5,789 bases of DNA, from positions 1 through 5,789 of the forward strand of contig JACCYY010000042.1 in assembly GCA_013696235.1 (NCBI GenBank), written 5' to 3'. The stretch is from Sporichthyaceae bacterium. GTDB taxonomy: Bacteria > Actinomycetota > Actinomycetes > JACCYY01. The notes beneath the pieces were generated by a model. It was not told the origin of the DNA and did no database searches. It saw nothing but the letters and a program-made list of their open reading frames with translations. The position numbers and the translations under genes were made by a program. Below are positions 1-5,025 of this stretch, piece after piece (positions within the stretch are counted from its first letter, which is position 1; each line of letters opens with the position of its first letter).

Positions 1-317
1 AGCCGGGTGAGCTTCGCGATGTGCAGCGCGAGGTCGCCCATGCGTTCGACGTCCTCGGCCATGCGCAGTGCGGCCACGATGATGCGCAGCTCGGTGGCGA
101 CCGGCTGCTGGCGGGCGAGGAGCTCGACCACCTTGTCGTCGAGCTCGTCGCGCAGGTCGTCGATCGTGCGGTCCGCCGAGATGACGTGCTCGGCCAGCGT
201 GAGGTCCGCCGCGAGGAGTGCCTCGGACGCCATCGTGATGGCGGCGCCAGCGGACTCGGTCATCCGCACCAGACGATCGCTGACGGCCTCGAGCTCCTCG
301 TGGTACGCGTCCCGCAT
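1..317 (-). CDS. phoU: Phosphate-signalling protein PhoU, N-terminal half (cut by window edge)
   Basis: Cytoplasmic PhoU links the Pst phosphate transporter to the phosphate-sensing histidine kinase and keeps the response off when phosphate is plentiful (family knowledge). The visible 105 codons begin MRDAYHEELEAVSDRLVRMT and are almost wholly helical. They contain the repeat-end motif of the family, ERMGD at residues 91-95, preceded by ALRMAEDV; E91 and D95 correspond to the metal-binding E-x-x-x-D of PhoU. Family members are about 215-225 residues, so roughly half is missing beyond base 1. The ATG at 315-317 is preceded on the minus strand by GGAG (325-328) with a 7-base gap, which supports this start. 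The gene is divergent from senX3-regX3, the two-component system it is expected to restrain, and shares with it an intergenic region carrying a PHO box. Identification is by motif and context. Confidence 0.95.
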   Translation of the reverse strand, partial: MRDAYHEELEAVSDRLVRMTESAGAAITMASEALLAADLTLAEHVISADRTIDDLRDELDDKVVELLARQQPVATELRIIVAALRMAEDVERMGDLALHIAKLTR

Positions 318-406
318 GCGTGTACTCCAATTCCTGTCGCTCGTGCCGTTCGGAAGCCGCGCAACCCGTCGTCGGGCGGTCGTCCAGCGTCAATCCTGCC
401 CTGCTG

Positions 407-412
407 ACGGTA
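407..412 (-). promoter_or_regulatory. Candidate -10 element for phoU
   Basis: The minus strand reads TACCGT here, which fits the actinobacterial TANNNT consensus. It lies about 27 bases downstream of the last PHO-box unit. No good -35 hexamer is present at the expected distance, as is usual for promoters that depend on an OmpR/PhoB-type activator. It would give a 5' leader of about 80 bases. The overlapping CATCTA (411-416) is an alternative. This is inferred from short motifs only. Confidence 0.3.
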
Positions 413-439
413 GATGGCGGGCGGACCTGCAGCCCGGCG

Positions 440-483
440 CGCGGATGAACGAGCCCGGACCGGTCGGTGAACAGTCCTCGAAC
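440..483 (-). promoter_or_regulatory. PHO box: four 11-base direct repeats for RegX3/PhoP binding
   Basis: Read on the minus strand, four consecutive 11-base units follow one another without gaps. They are GTTCGAGGACT (473-483), GTTCACCGACC (462-472), GGTCCGGGCTC (451-461) and GTTCATCCGCG (440-450). The second unit has the perfect GTTCACC core known for the Streptomyces PhoP box and for mycobacterial RegX3 targets, and the fourth differs by one base (GTTCATC). The first and third are weaker, as is common in such boxes. The site lies between divergent phoU and senX3, oriented towards phoU. Binding by the RegX3 encoded at 1712-2413 is an inference from family knowledge and context. Confidence 0.75.
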
Positions 484-532
484 ATGCCAGGTCAGCGGCC
501 TCCCGCGGTGCCCGTGGTTGGGCCGACCGACC

Positions 533-538
533 TAGCAT
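533..538 (+). promoter_or_regulatory. -10 element of a leaderless senX3 promoter
   Basis: TAGCAT fits TANNNT and ends 7 bases before the senX3 GTG at 546-548, so transcription is predicted to begin at or next to the start codon itself. The only purine-rich stretch nearby, AGGGG at 540-544, sits one base from the GTG, too close to act as a ribosome-binding site. No clear -35 hexamer is seen. Leaderless mRNAs of this layout are common in actinobacteria. Confidence 0.55.
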
Positions 539-545
539 CAGGGGC

Positions 546-1715
546 GTGGACCTCGCCCTGCTCGCGATCACCGGCTTCTGCGGCGTGGCCATCGGTCTCG
601 CCTCCAGCTTGGCGTGGCGGGCGATCGAGCGCGAGCGGAGACAGCCAGTCCCGGCTCCAGAGATCCCTGTAGGGGTCGCGTCGGTGCTCGCGGTGCTGCA
701 GTCCCAGGCGGTCGTGCTCGACAGCGACGGCCGGGTGGTCAAGGCCAGCCCCGCGGCCCACGCGTACGGGCTGATCCGCGACGACCGCCTCGTCTCACCG
801 CACCTGGTCGAGATGGTGGAAGCCACCCGCCGGGACGGCGAGATCCGCCAGGAGGACCTCGATCTGGTCCGCGACCAGCACGGTGAGGTGCCGATGCACA
901 TCCAGGCGCGGGTGGCGCCGCTCGGAGCCGAGCAGGTGCTGCTCCTCGTACAGGACCGCACCGAGGTCCACCGGCTGGAGACCGTCCGTCGGGACTTCGT
1001 CGCGAACGTGAGCCACGAGCTCAAGACGCCGGTCGGTGCGCTCTCGCTGCTCGCCGAGGCCATGATGGACGCGAGCGAGGACCCGGTCGCGGTGAAGCGC
1101 TTCGCCGGCCGCATGCAGATCGAGTCCGCGCGACTCACCGAACTCGTCCGCGAGCTGCTCGAGCTGTCCCGGCTGCAGGCCGACGACCCGCTGACCTCGG
1201 CCGAACCGGTGGAGGTGGACCACGTGGTCCGGGCGGCGCTGGATCGCGCCGGTGCAGTCGCCGCGAGCCGTCACATCACCCTCGAGCAGTCCGGTGACCG
1301 TGACGTGGTCGTGCTCGGCAGCGACCGCCAGCTCGTCATGGCGCTGGGCAACCTCGTCGACAACGCAGTCGCGTACAGCCTGGACGGTGCGCGCGTGGTG
1401 GTCGGTGTCGGTCGGGTCGAGCGGGCGGTCACGATCACGGTCGTCGACCAGGGCATCGGCATCCCGGAGAGCGAGCAGCGCCGGATCTTCGAGCGCTTCT
1501 ACCGCGTCGACCCGGCTCGTGCGCGAGCCACCGGCGGCACCGGACTGGGCTTGGCGATCGTGAAGCACATCGCTGCCGTTCACGGCGGCGAGATCGGCGT
1601 CTGGAGCGTCGAGGGAGCCGGTTCGACGTTCACGCTCCGACTCCCGGCGCTCGCCGCATCAGACCCGATCGCCCTGCGCAAGTCACGTCGCCAGCAGAAG
1701 GAGACCACGTCATGA
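546..1715 (+). CDS. senX3: Phosphate-responsive sensor histidine kinase SenX3 (PhoR type)
   Basis: Membrane-bound histidine kinase (389 residues) that autophosphorylates and passes phosphate to RegX3 when external phosphate is scarce (family knowledge). Residues 3-26 form one hydrophobic N-terminal segment, followed by a basic stretch (RAIERERRQP). Residues about 44-140 form a PAS-like sensor (VLDSDGRVVKASPAA). The dimerisation/phosphoacceptor domain carries NVSHELKTP with phospho-acceptor His157. The ATPase domain shows the N box (NLVDNAVAYS, 269-278), G1 (DQGIGIP, 301-307), F box (FERFYR, 315-320) and G2 (GGTGLGLAIV, 330-339), all intact. The GTG start is supported by a -10 element 7 bases upstream, implying leaderless translation. 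The stop overlaps the regX3 start by 4 bases (ATGA), so the two are cotranscribed and probably translationally coupled. In Streptomyces the same gene is called phoR. The system may autoregulate through the nearby PHO box. Confidence 0.95.
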   Translation: MDLALLAITGFCGVAIGLASSLAWRAIERERRQPVPAPEIPVGVASVLAVLQSQAVVLDSDGRVVKASPAAHAYGLIRDDRLVSPHLVEMVEATRRDGEIRQEDLDLVRDQHGEVPMHIQARVAPLGAEQVLLLVQDRTEVHRLETVRRDFVANVSHELKTPVGALSLLAEAMMDASEDPVAVKRFAGRMQIESARLTELVRELLELSRLQADDPLTSAEPVEVDHVVRAALDRAGAVAASRHITLEQSGDRDVVVLGSDRQLVMALGNLVDNAVAYSLDGARVVVGVGRVERAVTITVVDQGIGIPESEQRRIFERFYRVDPARARATGGTGLGLAIVKHIAAVHGGEIGVWSVEGAGSTFTLRLPALAASDPIALRKSRRQQKETTS

Positions 1716-2413
1716 CCCGTGTGCTCGTGGTCGAGGACGAGGAGTCGTTCAGCGACGCGCTCTCGTACATGCTCCGGCGCGAGGGCTTCGAGGTCGGCAT
1801 CGCCACCACGGGGCCGGCGGCACTGGAGGAGTTCGAGCGCCTCGGCGCGGACATCATCCTGCTCGATCTCATGCTGCCGGGCTTGTCCGGCACCGAGGTG
1901 TTCCGCCAGGTGCGGGCTCAGAGCAACGTGCCGGTGATCATGCTGACCGCCAAGGACAGCGAGATCGACAAGGTGGTCGGGCTCGAGCTCGGCGCGGACG
2001 ACTACGTGACCAAGCCGTTCTCCTCCCGCGAGCTTCTCGCCCGGATCCGCGCCGTGCTGCGTCGCGGCGGCGAGCTCGAGGACCTCATGACCGGTGTGCT
2101 CGAGGCGGGCCCGGTCCGGATGGACGTCGAGCGCCACGTGGTGACGGTCCGCGGCGAGTCGGTCCGGGTGCCGCTGAAGGAGTTCGAGCTGCTCGAGCTG
2201 CTGCTGCGCAACACCGGGCGGGTGCTCACCCGGGGCCAGCTCATCGACCGGGTCTGGGGCGCGGACTACGTGGGCGACACCAAGACGCTCGACGTCCATG
2301 TGAAGCGGCTCCGGGCCAAGATCGAGCCGGACCCGGCAGTGCCCCAGTTCCTGCTGACCGTACGGGGGCTCGGCTACAAGTTCGAGCCGGAGGGCCAGGC
2401 CGGCCCGGGCTGA
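1712..2413 (+). CDS. regX3: Phosphate-responsive response regulator RegX3 (OmpR/PhoB family)
   Basis: DNA-binding response regulator (233 residues) that activates phosphate-scavenging genes once phosphorylated by SenX3 (family knowledge). The receiver domain (1-118) has the acidic pocket E8-D9, phospho-acceptor D52 in LLDLMLPG, T79 and K101 in VTKPFS. The winged-helix output domain covers about 132-226, with recognition helix TLDVHVKRLRAKIE (192-205) and wing TVRGLGYKFE (216-225). The ATG is preceded by AAGGAG (1698-1703) at 8 bases and overlaps the senX3 stop. The protein ends in an extra tail PEGQAGPG beyond the usual end of the family. The TGA stop at 2411-2413 is the first three bases of the first tandem-repeat unit, so the tail may reflect encroachment of the repeat array. 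The expected DNA target is the PHO box at 440-483. Confidence 0.96.
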   Translation: MTRVLVVEDEESFSDALSYMLRREGFEVGIATTGPAALEEFERLGADIILLDLMLPGLSGTEVFRQVRAQSNVPVIMLTAKDSEIDKVVGLELGADDYVTKPFSSRELLARIRAVLRRGGELEDLMTGVLEAGPVRMDVERHVVTVRGESVRVPLKEFELLELLLRNTGRVLTRGQLIDRVWGADYVGDTKTLDVHVKRLRAKIEPDPAVPQFLLTVRGLGYKFEPEGQAGPG

Positions 2414-2425
2414 TCGGACCTGGCC
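2393..2425 (+). terminator. Possible stem-loop over the regX3 stop codon
   Basis: GGCCAGG (2393-2399) is perfectly complementary to CCTGGCC (2419-2425), leaving a 19-base loop that contains the stop codon and a CCCGGG palindrome. The right arm lies in the first tandem-repeat unit and depends on the T that only this unit carries. No T-tract follows, so at best this is a T-less actinobacterial-type terminator or an mRNA 3'-end stabiliser. In DNA this rich in GC such a pairing could be chance. Confidence 0.3.
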
Positions 2426-2580
2426 TGATCGGACCCGGCCTGATCGGACCCGGCCTGATCGGGCTCCTGTCTGATCGGACCCGGCCTGGTCGGACCCGGC
2501 CTGATCGGGCTCCTGTCTGATCGGACCCGGCCTGATCGGACCCGGCCTGATCGGGCTCCTGCCTGATCGGGCTCCTGCTC
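2411..2580. repeat. Tandem array of eleven 15/16-base units with 46-base higher-order period
   Basis: Two related units alternate. Unit A (15 bases) is TGATCGGACCCGGCC and unit B (16 bases) is TGATCGGGCTCCTGTC. A starts at 2411 (one T variant), 2426, 2441, 2472, 2487 (TGGTC variant), 2518 and 2533. B starts at 2456, 2502, 2548 and 2564; the last two have C for T near the end and the final copy is slightly altered. The order is A AAB AAB AAB B, so 2426-2471, 2472-2517 and 2518-2563 are three near-identical 46-base blocks. The array fills the gap between the convergent regX3 and lipoprotein stop codons. Because 46 is not a multiple of three, any reading frame shifts at each block, so it is not protein-coding. 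There are no unique spacers, so it is not CRISPR. It resembles a minisatellite (VNTR) locus grown by slippage or unequal exchange; its function is unknown. Confidence 0.95.
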
Positions 2581-2582
2581 GG

Positions 2583-3077
2583 CTAGCCCGGGTCGCCGCC
2601 GTACGAGCTGGCCTCGCTGACGACCGCGAGCGAGAGATCGACCGAGCCCGCGTTCTCGAACTGCATCGTGACCGGGAGGTACCCGCCAGGGGCGACGTCG
2701 AGGTCGACCTCGATCGTCGACTCGCCCTCGCCGGGGATCACGGTGGCCATGCGTGGCGGCAGCGCGATCGTGCCCGGGCTCAGCACCGCCGTCGCAGGTT
2801 CGAGGTCGGCGGTGATCTCGACATCGGTGAGCGAGTCCTCGGTCGAACCGGTGTTCACCACGGTCAACGAGACGGTCAGCGTCCCGTCCTCGCCGGCGAC
2901 GATCACCGCATTGCGGACAGCGAGCTCGCCGACGTCCTCGCGGACCGCCGTCCCCGACGGGGGGTCGAGTGTGCCGGCCTCGACGCCGTTGGAGCAGGCG
3001 GTGACGCTCCCGGCGCTGACGAGCGCAGCCGCGGCGACGACCAGCCGCGCGCGGATCCCGACTCGGCGTTGGGCCAC
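2583..3077 (-). CDS. Secreted lipoprotein, LpqE / PCu(A)C-like, without copper ligands
   Basis: A 164-residue protein with a basic start (MAQRRVGIRARL), hydrophobic core (12-24) and lipobox VTAC with lipid-attachment Cys28. It should be exported by Sec and anchored outside the membrane. The remainder looks all-beta. RNAVIVAGEDGTLTVSLTVVN (near 55-75), PPRMATVIPGEGESTI and MQFENAGSVDLSLAVV (138-153) resemble the strands of the PCu(A)C / DUF461 copper-chaperone fold. It contains no histidine and, apart from the initiator, only two methionines (110, 138), so the family's H/M copper site seems absent. Position next to divergent carD matches M. tuberculosis lpqE (Rv3584), which supports orthology, but I do not assign the symbol firmly. 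The GTG start is supported by AGGAGG (minus strand, 3083-3088) at 5 bases. The gene converges on regX3 across the repeat array. The molecular role is unknown. Confidence 0.85.
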   Translation of the reverse strand: MAQRRVGIRARLVVAAAALVSAGSVTACSNGVEAGTLDPPSGTAVREDVGELAVRNAVIVAGEDGTLTVSLTVVNTGSTEDSLTDVEITADLEPATAVLSPGTIALPPRMATVIPGEGESTIEVDLDVAPGGYLPVTMQFENAGSVDLSLAVVSEASSYGGDPG

Positions 3078-3272
3078 GATCTCCTCCTGCAGAACTCCGG
3101 GTCGGGCTTCTTCCCGTTGCTGGCGGCCGCGCCCTGGCGACGGACGGGCGGCCCCGCGCCCAGCGTAGCGACGCGCTCGGCGGTGACCGTGCGCAGCACG
3201 TCCGCGACTCGTTTGTCAAGACCGCGACCGGGGCGCCTTCGACCCGGACAGGGCCTCTGACCTGCACAAACG

Positions 3273-3288
3273 CCGACGGACCTGTCGG
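3273..3288. repeat. Small dyad (CCGAC-N6-GTCGG) upstream of carD
   Basis: CCGAC (3273-3277) and GTCGG (3284-3288) form a perfect 5-base inverted repeat separated by 6 bases. Its centre lies about 30 bases upstream of the predicted carD transcription start, in the space a -35 element would occupy. It could be an operator or a chance palindrome in GC-rich DNA. Confidence 0.3.
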
Positions 3289-3295
3289 AGCGCCG

Positions 3296-3304
3296 TGTTA
3301 CCCT
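3296..3304 (+). promoter_or_regulatory. Extended -10 promoter element of the carD operon
   Basis: TGT followed by TACCCT matches an extended -10 (TGN-TANNNT). Transcription would start near 3311, giving a leader of about 19 bases that includes the ribosome-binding site. No convincing -35 hexamer occurs 17-18 bases upstream, which an extended -10 can compensate for. This is the only good candidate in the 252-base gap between the lipoprotein gene and carD. Confidence 0.45.
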
Positions 3305-3329
3305 TGCGGGGGAAAGGGGCTTACACAAC

Positions 3330-3812
3330 ATGGCTTTCAACGTCGGTGAAACGGTGGTCTATCCCCACCACGGAGCTGCACTGATCCAGGCGATCGAGAC
3401 CCGCGAGATCAAGGGTGTTGCGCGCGAGTACCTCGTCCTCAAGGTGGCTCAGGGTGACCTGACCGTCCGAGTCCCGTCGGAGAACGTCGACCTCGTCGGG
3501 GTTCGTGACGTGGTCGGCCAGGAGGGTCTGGACCGGGTGTTCGAGGTGCTTCGTGCCCCGCACGTCGAGGAACCCACGAACTGGTCGCGCCGCTACAAGG
3601 CCAACCTCGAGAAGCTGGCCTCGGGTGACGTGATCAAGGTCGCCGAGGTCGTCCGCGACCTCTGGCGCCGGGAGCGCGACCGTGGCCTGTCGGCGGGCGA
3701 GAAGCGCATGCTGGCCAAGGCGCGGCAGATCCTCGTCAGTGAGCTCGCCCTCGCCGAGCACACGAACGAGGACAAGGCCGAGACCCTCCTCGACGAGGTC
3801 TTGGCCTCCTAG
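3330..3812 (+). CDS. carD: RNA polymerase-binding transcription factor CarD
   Basis: CarD binds the RNA polymerase beta subunit and stabilises the open promoter complex, broadly raising rRNA and housekeeping transcription in actinobacteria (family knowledge). The protein has 160 residues, close to the 162 of the M. tuberculosis protein. It begins [19 protein letters not shown], the start of the Tudor-like polymerase-interaction domain (about 1-55). R25 and R47, needed for beta-subunit contact, are present at the same numbers. The C-terminal helical DNA-binding domain has [15 protein letters not shown] with the wedge Trp85 and Lys90, followed by [15 protein letters not shown]. The ATG is preceded by GGAAAGGGG (3311-3319) at about 10 bases. 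The gene heads an operon: ispD starts 15 bases after its stop. Linkage of carD with ispDF is conserved in actinobacteria. Confidence 0.97.
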   Translation: MAFNVGETVVYPHHGAALIQAIETREIKGVAREYLVLKVAQGDLTVRVPSENVDLVGVRDVVGQEGLDRVFEVLRAPHVEEPTNWSRRYKANLEKLASGDVIKVAEVVRDLWRRERDRGLSAGEKRMLAKARQILVSELALAEHTNEDKAETLLDEVLAS

Positions 3813-3827
3813 GACGGCCGCGGCGCC

Positions 3828-4526
3828 GTGCGTACCGCAGCGATCGTCCCGGCCGCCGGTCAGGGGCAGCGGCTGGGGCCGGGAGTTCCCAAGGCGCTCC
3901 GCCTGCTGGGCGGCGCTCCGCTGCTCGTGCACGCGGTGCGTGCCCTCGTGCAGTCCCGGTTGGTCGACCTGGTCGTGGTGGCCGCGCCACCTGGCGACGT
4001 CTCCACGGTTCGCGGGCTGCTCGACGACCACGACCTGCCCAAGGATGTCGTGGTCGTGGCCGGCGGTGAGACTCGCCAGGCATCCGTCCGGCTGGCGCTC
4101 GTATCGCTGCCCGAGGACGTCGACGTGGTGCTCGTGCACGACGCCGCGCGCCCACTGGTCCCTCCCGAGCTGGTCGACGCGGTCGCGCACGCCGTACGGG
4201 CTGGGGCGCAGGCTGTCGTCCCGACCCTCCCACTCGCCGACACCGTCAAACAGGTCGACGAGCGCGGCGACGTCCTGGCGACCCTCGACCGAGCGTCGCT
4301 GCGTGCCGTCCAGACCCCGCAGGGCTTTCGCCGGAGCGCGCTCGAACGGTCCCACGTCGCCGCTGACGGAGCAGACGCCAGCGACGACGCCGGTCTGGCC
4401 GAGCGCGCCGGCATCGTCGTGACCACCATTCGCGGTTCGGCCGAGGCGCTGAAGGTCACGCACCCGATCGACCTGGTGCTCGCCGAGGCGATCCTCTCCC
4501 GTCGCCGGGGTGACCGTGCCCGATGA
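3828..4526 (+). CDS. ispD: 2-C-methyl-D-erythritol 4-phosphate cytidylyltransferase IspD
   Basis: Third enzyme of the methylerythritol phosphate pathway: it joins CTP and 2-C-methyl-D-erythritol 4-phosphate to give CDP-methylerythritol and pyrophosphate in the cytoplasm. The protein has 232 residues, normal for the family. The CTP-binding loop [17 protein letters not shown] (8-24) carries R15 and K22. [10 protein letters not shown] (79-88), VHDAARPL (103-110), ADTVK (137-141), R155 with TPQGFR (163-168), SDDAGLAE (185-192) and [14 protein letters not shown] with K209 follow in the family order, so the active site looks complete. The start is a GTG; the nearest purine-rich stretch, AGGAC (3811-3815), is 12 bases away and weak, so translation may rely on coupling to carD. 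The N-terminus [11 protein letters not shown] matches family starts. The 3' end overlaps ispF. Confidence 0.96.
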   Translation: MRTAAIVPAAGQGQRLGPGVPKALRLLGGAPLLVHAVRALVQSRLVDLVVVAAPPGDVSTVRGLLDDHDLPKDVVVVAGGETRQASVRLALVSLPEDVDVVLVHDAARPLVPPELVDAVAHAVRAGAQAVVPTLPLADTVKQVDERGDVLATLDRASLRAVQTPQGFRRSALERSHVAADGADASDDAGLAERAGIVVTTIRGSAEALKVTHPIDLVLAEAILSRRRGDRAR

Positions 4527-5004
4527 GCCCGCCGCCCCCCGGGTCGGGATCGGGGTCGACGTCCATGCGTACGGGACCGCCTCGCCGCTGTGGCTGGCCG
4601 GACTCGAGTGGCCCGACGAGCCGGCGCTCACCGGGCACTCCGACGGCGACGTCGCCGCCCACGCCGCGTGCGACGCCCTGCTCAGCGCCGCGGGGCTCGG
4701 AGACCTTGGCACCCAGTTCGGGACCGACCGGCCGGAGTGGGCCGGCGCCGGCGGCGCCGCGTTGCTGGTCGAGACAGCACGGGTGCTCCACGAGGCGGGG
4801 TTCCGGATCGGAAACATCGCGGTGCAGGTGGTCGGCAACCGACCACGGATCGCGGACCGCCGGGCCGAGGCGGAACGGGTGTTGTCTGCGGCCTGCGGAG
4901 CGCCGGTGACGCTGAGCGGCACCACGACCGACGGGCTCGGCCTCACCGGTCGCGGCGAGGGTCTCGCCGCGATCGCCACTGCCTTGATCATCCGGGCGGC
5001 CTGA
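4516..5004 (+). CDS. ispF: 2-C-methyl-D-erythritol 2,4-cyclodiphosphate synthase IspF
   Basis: Fifth enzyme of the same isoprenoid pathway: it cyclises 4-diphosphocytidyl-methylerythritol 2-phosphate with loss of CMP, as a trimer with a zinc ion in each active site. From the GTG at 4516 the protein has 162 residues, typical for the family. Metal ligands D15 and H17 (VDVH) and H49 in [17 protein letters not shown] are present. The C-terminal signature [14 protein letters not shown] (136-149) has Asp139 where enterobacterial enzymes have Glu, a usual actinobacterial form. An in-frame GTG at 4510 is an alternative start; 4516 is preferred because GGGGTGACC (4507-4515) places a ribosome-binding site at 5 bases. 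The gene overlaps ispD by 11 bases (17 with the other start), so the pair is translated together. ispE, the step between IspD and IspF, is not in the window. Confidence 0.95.
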   Translation: MPDEPAAPRVGIGVDVHAYGTASPLWLAGLEWPDEPALTGHSDGDVAAHAACDALLSAAGLGDLGTQFGTDRPEWAGAGGAALLVETARVLHEAGFRIGNIAVQVVGNRPRIADRRAEAERVLSAACGAPVTLSGTTTDGLGLTGRGEGLAAIATALIIRAA

Positions 5005-5013
5005 CCGGCTCGT

Positions 5014-5019
5014 TAGGCT
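5014..5019 (+). promoter_or_regulatory. -10 element of a leaderless cysS promoter
   Basis: TAGGCT fits TANNNT and ends 6 bases before the GTG of cysS (5026-5028). It lies in the 21-base gap after the ispF stop. There is no purine-rich ribosome-binding site in front of the GTG. The layout parallels the one in front of senX3 and predicts transcription starting on the initiation codon. cysS may also receive read-through from the carD-ispDF operon. Confidence 0.5.
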
Positions 5020-5025
5020 GACCCG

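Noticed and set aside
7..672. Plus-strand open frame across phoU, the intergenic gap and the start of senX3
   Set aside because: It is antisense to phoU, serine/arginine-rich with no family pattern, and it crosses the PHO box and two divergent genes.
2411..2580. CRISPR array
   Set aside because: Units are contiguous 15/16-mers with no unique spacers, and there are no cas genes in the window.
2841..2880. GTTCACC with nearby GGTCAAC and GGTCAGC, resembling another PHO box
   Set aside because: It is inside the lipoprotein coding region and the spacing is 12, 9 and 12 bases rather than a regular 11. It is probably codon usage.
3214..3219. Perfect TTGACA (-35) on the minus strand upstream of the lipoprotein gene
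   Set aside because: No TANNNT lies 16-19 bases downstream. The nearest candidate, TACGCT (3162-3167), is 46 bases away, so I do not call a promoter.
2374..3267. Minus-strand open frame through the repeat array, with a PDQAGSDQAG-type repetitive peptide
   Set aside because: It overlaps the lipoprotein gene in another frame, and the 46-base period shifts the frame at each block, so the peptide pattern is a by-product.
3321..4991. A 556-codon open frame on the minus strand opposite carD, ispD and ispF
   Set aside because: It lies opposite three genes with full family motifs. Long antisense frames are expected in very GC-rich DNA, and its translation shows no recognisable domain.
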